A DNA stretch of 64,000 bases from Collinsella sp. An307 (GCF_002161805.1 NZ_NFIP01000005.1:124001-188000); one strand, 5' to 3'. Shown: positions 25,036 to 33,789, numbered from the stretch's first letter. A program made the numbers and translations. The notes: generated by a model not told the origin, from the letters alone.

Positions 25036-26301
25036 ATGGCTAGACCTATGACCGTAGCCGAGAAGATTTTGGCTGCACACGCCGGGCTCGATGAGGTGCG
25101 CCCCGGCCAGCTTGTAGAGTGCGACCTCGATATCGTGCTCGCCAATGACATCACGGCGCCCATTGCCATCGATGTCTTCCGCGAGCTCGGAGCAACGCAG
25201 GTGTTCGACCGCGACCGTGTGTGCCTCGTGCCGGACCACTATGCGCCCAATAAGGACATCAAGAGCGCCGAGCAGACCAAGAAGATGCGCGACTTTGCCC
25301 ATGAGCAGAAGATTACGCACTATTGGGAGCAGGGTTGCGCGGGCATTGAGCACGCGCTTCTGCCCGAGCAGGGCGTTGTGGTCCCGGGCGACCTCATCAT
25401 CGGCGCCGACAGCCACACCTGCACCTACGGCGCGCTCGGCGCGTTCTCCACGGGCGTGGGCTCGACCGATGCAGGCGTGGGTCTTGCGACCGGTCGCGCC
25501 TGGTTCAAGGTGCCCCCCACCATCAAGTTCGTGATTGATGGCGAGCTCACCGACGGCGCCGCCGCAAAGGACATCATCCTCCACATCATCGGCCTCATCG
25601 GCGTAGACGGCGCGCTCTACCAGGCTATGGAGTTCACCGGTTCCACCATCGCGAACCTCTCGATGGAGGGGCGCATGTGCATCTCCAACATGGCGATCGA
25701 GGCGGGCGGCAAGGCCGGCATCATGGAGGTCGACGATGTGGCACGCGCGTGGCTGCGTGACCGTTGCGAGCGCGACTACGTGGAGTACCACGCCGACGCG
25801 GATGCCGAATACGCCCAGGTGATTCATATCGACGCGGCGGACATCAAGCCGTGCGTCTCCTGGCCGCACCTGCCTTCCAACACGCATCCTGTGACGGAGA
25901 GCCGCGACATCAAGATCGACCAGGCGGTCATTGGCAGCTGCACCAACGGCCGCATGGAGGACATGCGCGCCGCCGCCGAGGTGCTGCGCGGTCGCCGCGT
26001 GAACGAAAACGTGCGCTGCATCGTGATTCCCGCCACGCAGGCGGTCTTCAAGCAGTGCATGGCCGAGGGACTGGCCGATGTCTTCATCGACGCCGGCTGC
26101 GTGTTCTCCACGCCCACTTGCGGTCCGTGCTTGGGCGGCTACATGGGCATCCTTGCGGCGGGGGAGCGCTGCGTCTCCACCACCAACCGCAACTTCGTCG
26201 GCCGCATGGGCGACCCCACCTCTGAGGTCTACCTCGCGAGCCCGGCTGTTGCCGCTGCCTCTGCCGTGGCGGGCCACATCGCCCTGCCGAGCGACCTGTA
26301 A
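25036..26301 (+). CDS. leuC: 3-Isopropylmalate dehydratase, large subunit
   Basis: A 421-residue aconitase-superfamily subunit, cytoplasmic. The [4Fe-4S] ligands are in IGSCTNGRMED and the C-x-x-C of STPTCGPCLGG; IIGADSHTCTYGALG is the conserved active-site segment. The single-domain length fits the type that pairs with a separate small LeuD. AAGGAG lies before ATG 25036. It follows leuA after two structured repeats and precedes leuD after two more. Confidence 0.95.
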   Translation: MARPMTVAEKILAAHAGLDEVRPGQLVECDLDIVLANDITAPIAIDVFRELGATQVFDRDRVCLVPDHYAPNKDIKSAEQTKKMRDFAHEQKITHYWEQGCAGIEHALLPEQGVVVPGDLIIGADSHTCTYGALGAFSTGVGSTDAGVGLATGRAWFKVPPTIKFVIDGELTDGAAAKDIILHIIGLIGVDGALYQAMEFTGSTIANLSMEGRMCISNMAIEAGGKAGIMEVDDVARAWLRDRCERDYVEYHADADAEYAQVIHIDAADIKPCVSWPHLPSNTHPVTESRDIKIDQAVIGSCTNGRMEDMRAAAEVLRGRRVNENVRCIVIPATQAVFKQCMAEGLADVFIDAGCVFSTPTCGPCLGGYMGILAAGERCVSTTNRNFVGRMGDPTSEVYLASPAVAAASAVAGHIALPSDL

Positions 26302-26310
26302 ACCGTGCTG

Positions 26311-26387
26311 GGGACCGGGACATATCATCCCGTGCTCAAACAGCGCGCTGCGCGCGAACTGCGCGCGGGACGATATGCCCCGGTCCC
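26311..26387 (+). repeat. Large hairpin repeat, copy C (leuC-leuD gap)
   Basis: A 22-base arm pair (26311-26332 with 26366-26387) with two mismatches. The core CCGTGCTCAAACAG and GAACTGCGCGCGG places it in the same orientation as copy A. The outer stem bases differ from copy A but remain paired. Confidence 0.85.
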
Positions 26388-26439
26388 ATCGACGGCTTAC
26401 CGGTTGTTCTGTCGATTAATCATGCTCGCTGCGGAGGGC

Positions 26440-26512
26440 GGGACGGCATCCTCCGCGCGCAGTTCCGCAGGCCAAAGGCCGAGGACTGTCTGAGCACGGA
26501 GGATATGCTCCC
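26440..26512 (+). repeat. Large hairpin repeat, copy D (leuC-leuD gap)
   Basis: ATCCTCCG / CGGAGGAT inner stem, with a core GCGCGCAGTTCCGCAGG and GAGGACTGTCTGAGCACG nearly identical to copy B. The loop GCCAAAGGC differs from B. Confidence 0.85.
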
Positions 26513-26545
26513 ACACCTCAACAGACGAACAAGGAGGATCATCTC

Positions 26546-27052
26546 ATGAAGTTCGAAGGTACCGTTTTCCGTTATGGGCGCGACGTGGACACCGATGTCA
26601 TCATCCCCGCGCGCTACCTCAACAGCTCTGACCACGCGCACCTGGCGGCGCATGCGATGGAGGACCTCGACCCCACCTTTGCCACCCGCGTCCAGCCGGG
26701 TGATATCGTGGTCGCGGAGGAGAACTTTGGGTGCGGTTCCAGCCGCGAGCACGCGCCGGTTGCCCTCAAGGCGGCGGGCGTGTCGTGCGTCATCGCCAAG
26801 AGCTTTGCGCGCATCTTCTACCGTAACGCCATCAACGTGGGCCTCGCCATCATGGAGTGTCCGGAGGCCGTGGACGCCATCGCCGACGGCGCGCGCGTGG
26901 CGGTCGACACCGAGACCGGCACCATCACCAACCTCGACACCGGCGCCACCTTTACCGCTGAGCCCTTCCCGCCGTTCATTGCCGAGATTATCGAGGCGGG
27001 CGGCCTGGTGGAGCGCACACGTCAGAAGCTTGCCGCGCAGGCGGATGCGTAA
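26546..27052 (+). CDS. leuD: 3-Isopropylmalate dehydratase, small subunit
   Basis: A 168-residue swivelling-domain subunit that completes the dehydratase with Leu[19 protein letters not shown] and [19 protein letters not shown] are the diagnostic motifs (the latter is the substrate-binding S-x-R loop). AAGGAGGA precedes ATG 26546. leuB begins 11 bases after the stop. Confidence 0.95.
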   Translation: MKFEGTVFRYGRDVDTDVIIPARYLNSSDHAHLAAHAMEDLDPTFATRVQPGDIVVAEENFGCGSSREHAPVALKAAGVSCVIAKSFARIFYRNAINVGLAIMECPEAVDAIADGARVAVDTETGTITNLDTGATFTAEPFPPFIAEIIEAGGLVERTRQKLAAQADA

Positions 27053-27063
27053 AGGAGGCGTGT

Positions 27064-28230
27064 ATGGCGCTCGATAACCCCTTTGCATCCGGCCCGTCGT
27101 CGATTGATTGGAGTTGCAACGTGAAGAAGACCTATCAGATCTGCTGCCTGCCGGGCGATGGCATTGGCCCCGAGATCATCGCCGAGGGCAAGAAGGTGCT
27201 TGCTGCGGTGAGCGCCAAGTACGGTGTGGCGTTTGCCTGCGAGGATGCGCTCATTGGCGGCGCTGCCATCGATGCTACCGGCAACCCGCTGCCCGACGAG
27301 ACGCTTGCCGCCGCAAACGCTTCCGACGCGGTGCTGCTCGCCTCGGTGGGCGGGCCCAAGTGGGATACGACCGACCCCGCCGCCCCTCGCCCCGAGCAGG
27401 GTCTGTTGAAGATCCGCAAGGAGCTCGGTCTTTACACCAACCTGCGCCCGGTCCAGATCTTTGCCGCGCTCGCCGACGCCTCGACGCTGCGTCCCGAGGT
27501 CATCGACGGCGTGGACATGATGATCGTGCGCGAGCTCACGGGTGGGCTCTACTTTGGCCGCCGCGAGCGCTTCTACGATGAGGCGGGCGCCGGCACGGAC
27601 GGGGCGCCCGGCCAGCGCGCCTACGACACGCTCGAGTACCGCGAGTACGAGATTGAGCGCATCGCGCGCCAAGCGTTTGAGGCCGCCCGCAAGCGCCGTG
27701 GCAAGGTGTCGAGTGTCGACAAGGCCAACGTGCTCGAGACGAGTCGCATGTGGCGTGAGATCGTACATCGCATCCACGATGCGGAGTATCCGGACGTGGA
27801 GCTCGAGGACGTGCTTGTGGACAACGCCGCCATGCAGCTCATCAACCGCCCCGCAACCTTTGATGTGGTGGTGACCGAGAACATGTTCGGCGACATCCTC
27901 TCCGACGAGGCCGCCCAAATCACGGGGTCGCTCGGCATGCTCGCCAGTGCGAGCCTGGGCGACGGCGTGGCGCTTTACGAGCCGAGCCACGGCTCCGCAC
28001 CCGATATCGCGGGACAGGGTGTTGCGAACCCGCTCGCGCAGATTCTCTCGGTCGAGATGATGCTGCGCTACAGCTTTGATATGGGAGATGCGGCCGACGA
28101 TATCCGCCGTGCGGTGACCGCGGTCCTCGACGAGGGCTGGCGCACGCGCGACATCGCCGACGCCGCGACGCCTGCGGAGAAGATCCTCGGCACCACCGCC
28201 ATGGGTGACAAGGTGGTAGAGCACCTGTAA
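27064..28230 (+). CDS. leuB: 3-Isopropylmalate dehydrogenase
   Basis: A 388-residue beta-decarboxylating dehydrogenase that oxidises 3-isopropylmalate with NAD. CLPGDGIGPEIIAEG, the substrate motif MIVRELTGGLYFG, KANVLETSRMWREI, DVVVTENMFGDILSDEAAQI and GSAPDIAGQGVANPLAQILS are all present. AAAGGAGG favours ATG 27064, giving an ~18-residue N-terminal extension; GTG 27121 would give the usual length but has a weaker site. It is the last gene of the leu operon; no obvious terminator follows before the convergent membrane protein. Confidence 0.94.
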   Translation: MALDNPFASGPSSIDWSCNVKKTYQICCLPGDGIGPEIIAEGKKVLAAVSAKYGVAFACEDALIGGAAIDATGNPLPDETLAAANASDAVLLASVGGPKWDTTDPAAPRPEQGLLKIRKELGLYTNLRPVQIFAALADASTLRPEVIDGVDMMIVRELTGGLYFGRRERFYDEAGAGTDGAPGQRAYDTLEYREYEIERIARQAFEAARKRRGKVSSVDKANVLETSRMWREIVHRIHDAEYPDVELEDVLVDNAAMQLINRPATFDVVVTENMFGDILSDEAAQITGSLGMLASASLGDGVALYEPSHGSAPDIAGQGVANPLAQILSVEMMLRYSFDMGDAADDIRRAVTAVLDEGWRTRDIADAATPAEKILGTTAMGDKVVEHL

Positions 28231-28241
28231 GTGCGACTCCC

Positions 28242-28940
28242 TTACGGGTTGAGCGAGCCGCCAAAGTAGGGGATAAAGAGCAGAAGCGCCGCGAGGCTCA
28301 CGGCAAAAAGAACGATACCCGCCACCTCGATCGCGATTGCCCAGCGCGGTCGAGGTGCGTGCGTTGTGAGTCCCGCCGCGGCAAAGACACACAGAAAAAT
28401 GCTCACGCCGAGGCCCGCCATGCACAGACCCTCGCAAAAGGCGAGGCGGGGCAGGTCGGCGGCGGCAACGGTGGCGTAGTGATAGCTGTGCAGCAAGCTC
28501 ACGTCACCCGTTGCCATCATGTACGCGCCGGGCGCGATGCCAAAAAGTGAGCCCAGCGCGCCAAACACGCCGCATACAAGAAGGCGGGTTTTCGGGGTCA
28601 TGCCGGCGAGCATCCCGGTGTCGCCGCCGGTGATGAGGCCGCCGTTGTGGCGGATGATCGAGGCGAGCATCACAACAATGCCCGCAATCATGGTGACAAC
28701 GCCGACAACGCTTGCCCACGCGGGCAGTACGCTCGGCACCATAAGCATGCAGCCCACGCCTGCGGCGACAAGTCCCACGCCGGTCTCACGTGCGAGCGGG
28801 GCAAGCTCGGCGGCGGGCGTCGTGGCGTAGTGGTAGCTGTGCAACAGCCGCGGGTTGCCGGTTACCATCTGCCAGATGCCGAGGCCGACGATGCAAAGCC
28901 CAATGCCAACGGCGATGGCCGTACCGATGAGCGATTCCAT
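28242..28940 (-). CDS. Membrane protein with a duplicated module (DUF3784-like)
   Basis: A 232-residue polytopic protein with about six hydrophobic spans. Two halves repeat the same module: QMVTGNPRLLHSYHYATTPA with RETGVGLVAAGVG at about residues 24-62, and YMMATGDVSLLHSYHYATVA with CEGLCMAGLGVS at about 140-180. The LLHSYHY motif after the first helix of each half is highly conserved and resembles the DUF3784 type of small membrane protein. Function is unknown. It is convergent with leuB and 97 bases from the amidohydrolase stop. Confidence 0.75.
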   Translation of the reverse strand: MESLIGTAIAVGIGLCIVGLGIWQMVTGNPRLLHSYHYATTPAAELAPLARETGVGLVAAGVGCMLMVPSVLPAWASVVGVVTMIAGIVVMLASIIRHNGGLITGGDTGMLAGMTPKTRLLVCGVFGALGSLFGIAPGAYMMATGDVSLLHSYHYATVAAADLPRLAFCEGLCMAGLGVSIFLCVFAAAGLTTHAPRPRWAIAIEVAGIVLFAVSLAALLLFIPYFGGSLNP

Positions 28941-29037
28941 AGGTGCCGCCTTTCACGTTACCGTCTGAAACGTGCTCGCTATTGTAGTCCTCTCAGGCGC
29001 GATGGGCGGGAGTTTTTCAGGTGCTCGGCGGGCGGCA

Positions 29038-30432
29038 TCATGCTGCGTGCGGCAGGTCTTTCGTCTTGGGGAGCGGTGTGTTGTCGGCGAGAATCTCGTC
29101 CAGCTCGGCATCAAGCTCGCTCATATGCTTTACCTGAGGATTCTCAATCAGATGCCCCTGCGCCATAACGTAGAGCGGCTGCCGCAGATGCGCGAGGTCC
29201 TCGAGCGGGTTTTCTCGCGTGACGAGGATATCTGCCGAGAGCCCCTCCGCAATGCGCCCACAGACGTCGCCAAGTCCGAGGATCTGCGCGTTGATTGCGG
29301 TAGCGGTATGCAGGGCAAAGGCGGGTGAGACCTCAGCATACTTGGCAAAGTAGGCCACCTCGCGCCACATGTCGTAGTGCGTGACGTACGGACAGCTCGA
29401 GTCGGTGCCGAGCCCCACGGTGATGCCGAGCTCGAGTGCGCGACGCGCCCCTTCGACAATGCCCGCGCAAACGATGTCGCCGTTCACCTTTTGCACGTCG
29501 CTCGAGTGCGTCTTCTCGGCAGGAAGCTTCACAAACGGCAGCGCAGGTGAAATGGTGCAGGTAAGCGTGGGTGCACGGCCCGCGAGCTGCTTGCCTGAGC
29601 CGCTCTGGAAGAGCTCCTCGATCTGAGGTGTCATGGGTGCGCCGTGCTCAATGGTGTCGACGCCGCCCTCAAGCGCGGCGAGCACGCCGTCGGTGCTCTC
29701 CACGTGTGCCATGACGGGAAGTCCTGCCTCGTGGCTCGCCGCGCAGGCTGCCTCGATCATGGCAGGTGGCATACGGAGCACGCCCGGCTCGCCGACCTTC
29801 TCGGCATCAAAGACGCCGCCGGTGATGAAGAGCTTGATGACGTCCGCCCCCGCCTGGGCTAGCGCGCGCACGGCACGGACGGCGTCCTCAGGCGTCTCAC
29901 ATACCTCGGCAAAAAGACCGGCGCCGTGTCCGCCGGGGACGGTGATGCCGGTGCCGGGCGCTACCACGCGCGGCCCTGCGAAGCGACCGGCGCGAATTTG
30001 GTCACGACACCAGATGTCGCCAAGCGCGGGGTCGCCCGCGCCGCGCACGGTCGTGACGCCGCTTGCGAGCTGCGTTACGACGGCGGACTTGATGAGCTTG
30101 TGGATGAGGGCGCGGCCCAAGGGGTTTGACTGGGCGAGCTTGATAAGCGCGCTCGCGTTGCCCGAGCTCACCGGGGTTCCGCTTCCAATAAAGTGCGCGT
30201 GCAGGTTGATGAGCCCCGGCATAAGGTAGGCGCCCGCAAGGTTGATAATGCGCGCGCCGGGGGCGAGGCGTTTGGCGTGCGCATAGGCATCACTGCCAAC
30301 CGGCGCCTCGGCAATATGCGCGATTGTGCCGTCGCGCACGATAACAATGCTGTCCGAATGAGGTTGCATGTCCGCCGTACCGTCCAGAATGGTTGCGTTG
30401 ATGAACGCGAGGTCACGCTTCTCTGGCTTCAT
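29038..30432 (-). CDS. Metal-dependent amidohydrolase (imidazolonepropionase/prolidase-like)
   Basis: A 464-residue cytoplasmic enzyme. The composite beta-sandwich starts RDLAFINATILDG and returns at GLSADILVTRENPLED. The barrel has the first metal motif LMPGLINLHAHFIG, ITGGVFD near the bridging-Lys position, PVMAHVESTDGV, DTIEHGAPM and the last metal Asp in GLGTDSSCPYVTHY. This matches the subgroup with Xaa-Pro and Xaa-Arg dipeptidases and imidazolonepropionase; the substrate cannot be chosen. GAAAGGCG precedes ATG 30432. It forms a single unit and is divergent from the XRE-kinase pair. Confidence 0.85.
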   Translation of the reverse strand: MKPEKRDLAFINATILDGTADMQPHSDSIVIVRDGTIAHIAEAPVGSDAYAHAKRLAPGARIINLAGAYLMPGLINLHAHFIGSGTPVSSGNASALIKLAQSNPLGRALIHKLIKSAVVTQLASGVTTVRGAGDPALGDIWCRDQIRAGRFAGPRVVAPGTGITVPGGHGAGLFAEVCETPEDAVRAVRALAQAGADVIKLFITGGVFDAEKVGEPGVLRMPPAMIEAACAASHEAGLPVMAHVESTDGVLAALEGGVDTIEHGAPMTPQIEELFQSGSGKQLAGRAPTLTCTISPALPFVKLPAEKTHSSDVQKVNGDIVCAGIVEGARRALELGITVGLGTDSSCPYVTHYDMWREVAYFAKYAEVSPAFALHTATAINAQILGLGDVCGRIAEGLSADILVTRENPLEDLAHLRQPLYVMAQGHLIENPQVKHMSELDAELDEILADNTPLPKTKDLPHAA

Positions 30433-30581
30433 GGGTGCGCCTTTCGCCGTGGTTGCGATGCTCTAAGCATACGCCCCTAGCGCGCGCATGCGCCCGGCAA
30501 TTGCGCTTGCCGGCAGCGAATGTACCGCGCCCGGGCGTCCTTGGGTATCATGGACAAAGCTATGGGGGATAAGGAGCGGCC

Positions 30582-31037
30582 GTGCAAGAAGAGCGCCTTA
30601 CCGAAGACTTGGTAAACCGTCTGCTTGAGGCGGCGACTCCCGAGGCGTTTCTTGCCGAGGACGATGCTGTTATCGACCGCTCGCTCGCCGATTATCTAAA
30701 CGAGCTCCTTGCGGACCGGAAGACGCGCTTTGATGCGAGGTTCAACCGGTCGCGGCTGGCCGCCGATTCCGGTGTGAATAGCACTTTTGTATACGACATC
30801 TTTGACGGCAAGAGCATGCCGGGCCGCGATAACGCCATCATGCTCGCCTTTGGTCTGCGCTGCGATGTGCGTGAGACGCAGCGCTTGCTCAGGCTCGCGG
30901 GAGTTTCTGAGTTATGGCCCAAGCGCCGGCGCGACGCCATCATCCTCTGGTGTGTGAAACACGGCATGACGCGCGTGGTCTGCGACGATGAGTTGTATCG
31001 CTTGGGCGAGCGTCCGTTGTTTGATCCTAAGGCATAA
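30582..31037 (+). CDS. XRE-like helix-turn-helix regulator paired with a kinase
   Basis: A 151-residue protein starting at GTG 30582 after AAGGAGCGG. The central part RSRLAADSGVNSTFVYDIFD (about 50-70) is a helix-turn-helix, followed by AIMLAFGLRCDVRETQRLLR, typical of short lambda-repressor-type regulators. The C-terminal third is of unknown role. It ends 9 bases before the kinase gene, so the two form an operon. This regulator-kinase pairing suggests the kinase controls or is controlled by the regulator; that is inference. Confidence 0.75.
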   Translation: MQEERLTEDLVNRLLEAATPEAFLAEDDAVIDRSLADYLNELLADRKTRFDARFNRSRLAADSGVNSTFVYDIFDGKSMPGRDNAIMLAFGLRCDVRETQRLLRLAGVSELWPKRRRDAIILWCVKHGMTRVVCDDELYRLGERPLFDPKA

Positions 31038-31046
31038 GGAGGCGCG

Positions 31047-32786
31047 ATGGACGAGCGTGCGGTGCGACAGGCTATGAGCATCGATGATGCGTACGTGGTC
31101 GAGCGACGCCTGGCCAAGGGTCCGGACGGTACGACCGAGCTCGTGAGCATAGACGGCGCCGGTCCGTTCGTGCGTCGGCGTATGCCTATCGCTCGTGCGC
31201 GTCGTGCGGTTTGGGCGGCACTCGCAGACTGCCAAGACCCGCGCCTGCCGCACGTTCGGATGAGCTATGAGCTGCCAGACGAGTACGTGGTGGTGCTCGA
31301 CTATGCAGAGGGCGAGACCCTCGCCGATCTGGTCGCGCGCGAGGGCGCCTTATCCTGTTCCCAGGCGTGCGATCTTGCCGCCGATCTTTGTGGAGCTCTT
31401 TCTGTGCTGCATGCGCACGGCCTGGTGCACCGTGACGTGGCGCCCGCGAATATTGTTGTGGGCGAGAACGGCGTTCACCTCATCGATTTTGGCAATGCGT
31501 GCCTGCCTGCGCTGGAGCAGGAGGAGGAGAACCCGCAAGGCACGTGGGGCTTTGCTGCGCCCGAGCAGCACGGCTTCACGCAGGTGGATGCCCGTGCCGA
31601 TCTGTATGCGGTGGGCCGCGTCGCCGCGTTCGTGCTTACCGGGGCATTGCCCGAGGGCAACACCCAGCGTGAGCTCCGTGACCACGTGGCGCACCTGCCT
31701 GAGGCGGTCCGCGCCGTTATCGAGCGCGCCTGCGCCTTTGAGCCGAGCGCGCGCTATCAATCTGCCGAGGAACTCGCCCGTGCGTTTGGCGCCGCATGTG
31801 CAGGTGAGGCTGCTCCTGCGGAGGATGCCGCGAATTCCGGCGCGCCCACTAAAGACGCTGTACCCGTGAGCGCTGCGGCTGCCACGCCCCAAGGGGCTGC
31901 TGAGGTCCCGCCAACAACATGGCCGCAACCTTCTGCGCAGGAGGCCCCTTCTGCGGGACGGCGCTGGTCTGCTAAGCGCATCGTTGGCGTGTGCGCGATT
32001 GCCCTCGTTGTGGTGGTTGCAATCGCCGCCGTCGCCATGAACATGAATCAAACTCAGGCGAATCTCATCCCGTCCGAGGGCTTTGAGAAAGATGAGCAGG
32101 TGGACGCAGATGTCTCTGCGGTTGGCAATGCCCCTGCGGCAACCGACGACTCTGCTGCTATCGGCGTGACAGCGGGCATCTCAACCGATGACGTTGCCCG
32201 TGCGCACGCGGCGCTCAAACTCGCCGAGACCGGTTGGTCCATCGATGCGAACGGTTACATCAGCTACGCCTTCTCCCTCGAAAATACGAGCGACGACCTG
32301 CTTGTTGACTTTCCCGCGGTGACTATAACGGGATATGACGACGCGGGTTCGGTAGTCTCATCCGACACCATGACGCTCGCCGCGCTCTATCCCGGGCAGA
32401 CGCAGTACTGCGCGAGTATTGCTGGCAATGGGGCGGGCGCCGCTACGGTCGAGTTCAGCATCGGGATGCCCGGTGACTGGGACGTCAGGCGCATCACGGG
32501 GAGTGCGAGCACCTACGAGGTCACCGACGCTATCCTCGTAAGCAACGGATTTGGCGGCTCGGCTGCCACGGGTAAGGTGCGACTCGCCGTCGCGGGCGAT
32601 GATATGTCGACCGCCATGGGAAGCATCGCCCTGACCGCTCTTGTGCGGGACGACGCGGGCTCCATCGTGGCAAGTGGCGAGACGTACATCGACATGATTC
32701 CCGAGGGTTCAACGGCTTCCTTTGAGATCCCGCTCTTCACTCCGGCCGCCTCTGGAACGCTCGAGGTCCATGCTCGAACGTGGTAG
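31047..32786 (+). CDS. Membrane Ser/Thr protein kinase with extracellular domain
   Basis: A 579-residue protein. The kinase domain (about 15-260) has a glycine-loop-like LAKGPDGTTELV, catalytic loop LVHRDVAPANIVV (H128-R129-D130, N135), DFG at 147-149 and the APE segment FAAPEQ (171-173). The beta-3 site reads FVRRRMP, with Arg where the ATP-anchoring Lys is expected. A Pro/Ala linker precedes one transmembrane span (about 311-332). The outer ~245 residues form a beta-rich domain of unknown family. AAGGAGG precedes ATG 31047. It is probably a wall or stress sensor of the PknB type, with possibly reduced catalysis. Confidence 0.85.
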   Translation: MDERAVRQAMSIDDAYVVERRLAKGPDGTTELVSIDGAGPFVRRRMPIARARRAVWAALADCQDPRLPHVRMSYELPDEYVVVLDYAEGETLADLVAREGALSCSQACDLAADLCGALSVLHAHGLVHRDVAPANIVVGENGVHLIDFGNACLPALEQEEENPQGTWGFAAPEQHGFTQVDARADLYAVGRVAAFVLTGALPEGNTQRELRDHVAHLPEAVRAVIERACAFEPSARYQSAEELARAFGAACAGEAAPAEDAANSGAPTKDAVPVSAAAATPQGAAEVPPTTWPQPSAQEAPSAGRRWSAKRIVGVCAIALVVVVAIAAVAMNMNQTQANLIPSEGFEKDEQVDADVSAVGNAPAATDDSAAIGVTAGISTDDVARAHAALKLAETGWSIDANGYISYAFSLENTSDDLLVDFPAVTITGYDDAGSVVSSDTMTLAALYPGQTQYCASIAGNGAGAATVEFSIGMPGDWDVRRITGSASTYEVTDAILVSNGFGGSAATGKVRLAVAGDDMSTAMGSIALTALVRDDAGSIVASGETYIDMIPEGSTASFEIPLFTPAASGTLEVHARTW

Positions 32787-32876
32787 GGTTGATGGGTTAT
32801 AGAGGCAAGGACACGTATGTGCCGAATGCCTTAATAGCGTCGGCTCATCCAATATGAGCAAGGCTCCATTTACGTG

Positions 32877-33200
32877 TTATATGCGCGAAACGAGGAGCTG
32901 GTTGATAGATACGTGCGCCTCTGCAGCTTCCATTGCGACGCGGCGATGTTGATCAGGAGTCATGCGCAAGGGGAACTTGCCGCTGAACTTTCGCGTTCCC
33001 AAGGGGATAGGAGGAACTTCTCCCCTTTCCGCCATATCTACGAGAACGTCTTCTACAAGGTCAACAAGCCCGTGCAGTGCCCCCTCCTGCCGGTCGTCAA
33101 CACAGGAGAGAGACGGAAACTCTGCGACGGTAGCGATGAAGCTGGAATCCTCCTCCGACCAGAACACGCGATAGGTATATTCATTCGCTTTACGAGCCAT
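32877..33200 (-). CDS. HicB-family antitoxin
   Basis: A 107-residue protein. The N-terminal partial RNase H-like fold YTYRVFWSEEDSSFIATVAE with FPSLSCVDDRQEGAL is typical of HicB. The C-terminal GKFPLRMTPDQHRRVAMEA with VSINQLLVSRI is a ribbon-helix-helix DNA-binding domain. It follows hicA with an 11-base overlap, so translation is coupled. It should bind HicA and repress the shared promoter. Confidence 0.85.
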   Translation of the reverse strand: MARKANEYTYRVFWSEEDSSFIATVAEFPSLSCVDDRQEGALHGLVDLVEDVLVDMAERGEVPPIPLGTRKFSGKFPLRMTPDQHRRVAMEAAEAHVSINQLLVSRI

Positions 33201-33438
33201 CGCTTGTCCTCCTTTCCACTGCAGCGAGGAGCTGCTTTATTTGGTATGGGGCGACGAAGCCCGAGCGATCTTGGATATTGACGCGCGGGTCTCCCGGCCA
33301 AGGCGTGCGGAACACATGATGAGAGCCGTGAATACGAGGAGGCCCAAAAAAGAACCGGGCAACTCTATCGGCATCTTTGAAGCGAACATGGTTCGGTTGG
33401 CGCCTCATCCTTTGAATTAACTCATAAATATCCGGCAT
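33190..33438 (-). CDS. HicA-type mRNA interferase toxin
   Basis: An 82-residue basic protein MPDIYELIQRMRRQPNHVRF with RFFFGPPRIHGSHHVFRTPW and VAPYQIKQLLAAVE. The G-S-H catalytic signature of the HicA double-stranded RNA-binding fold is present (GSHHV), and the length matches the longer HicA subgroup. GAGGGGG lies before ATG 33438; the frame open to 33480 would cross the promoter. The order toxin-antitoxin is the usual HicAB order. Confidence 0.82.
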   Translation of the reverse strand: MPDIYELIQRMRRQPNHVRFKDADRVARFFFGPPRIHGSHHVFRTPWPGDPRVNIQDRSGFVAPYQIKQLLAAVERRTSDGS

Positions 33439-33451
33439 TGCTACCCCCTCG

Positions 33452-33480
33452 ATAATATCGCATATGATATCGTTTGGCAA
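33452..33480 (-). promoter_or_regulatory. hicAB promoter with CGATA dyad
   Basis: On the minus strand TTGCCA, 17-base spacer, TATTAT. The spacer and -10 region contain inverted CGATA/TATCG elements, a plausible HicB operator. Confidence 0.65.
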
Positions 33481-33742
33481 ATTGTGATACCAAACATCTG
33501 TTCGCTTTAAGTAGAGAACAAATGTTCTATATCAACAAGACTTCATTTCAAACAATTCAGTTGGCAGCTGAAGAATCCGTGCTGCCGATTCGCGAAAATC
33601 GCAACGACCTTCTCGAAAGGATGCGCACGAGCGCATCAAACCCATCGAGAAGGGATGACGATGAGCGATTGGAATGCAGCTATGGGACGCGAGCGCAAAC
33701 GCTGCGACAACGCGGCAGAGGGCGCCTTGCGCCGTATTCTTG

Positions 33743-33761
33743 CCGCCCGGTTACCGGGCGG
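33743..33761 (+). other. Small hairpin before the MerR gene
   Basis: CCGCCCG / CGGGCGG with a five-base loop. The region 33481-33789 between hicA and merR otherwise holds only the hicAB promoter and no clear gene; a 45-codon upstream extension of the MerR frame lacks a ribosome site. Confidence 0.4.
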
Positions 33762-33789
33762 TACAGGATGGGGTGGAAAGGAGGTGCCC

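Noticed and set aside
24791-26512. leu gap repeats as a CRISPR array or ordinary terminators
   Set aside because: Copies alternate in orientation and are split between two gene gaps; no T runs follow the stems.
33655-33789. 45-codon upstream extension of the MerR gene
   Set aside because: No ribosome site and no homology; the MerR fold begins at the 33790 start after AAAGGAGG.
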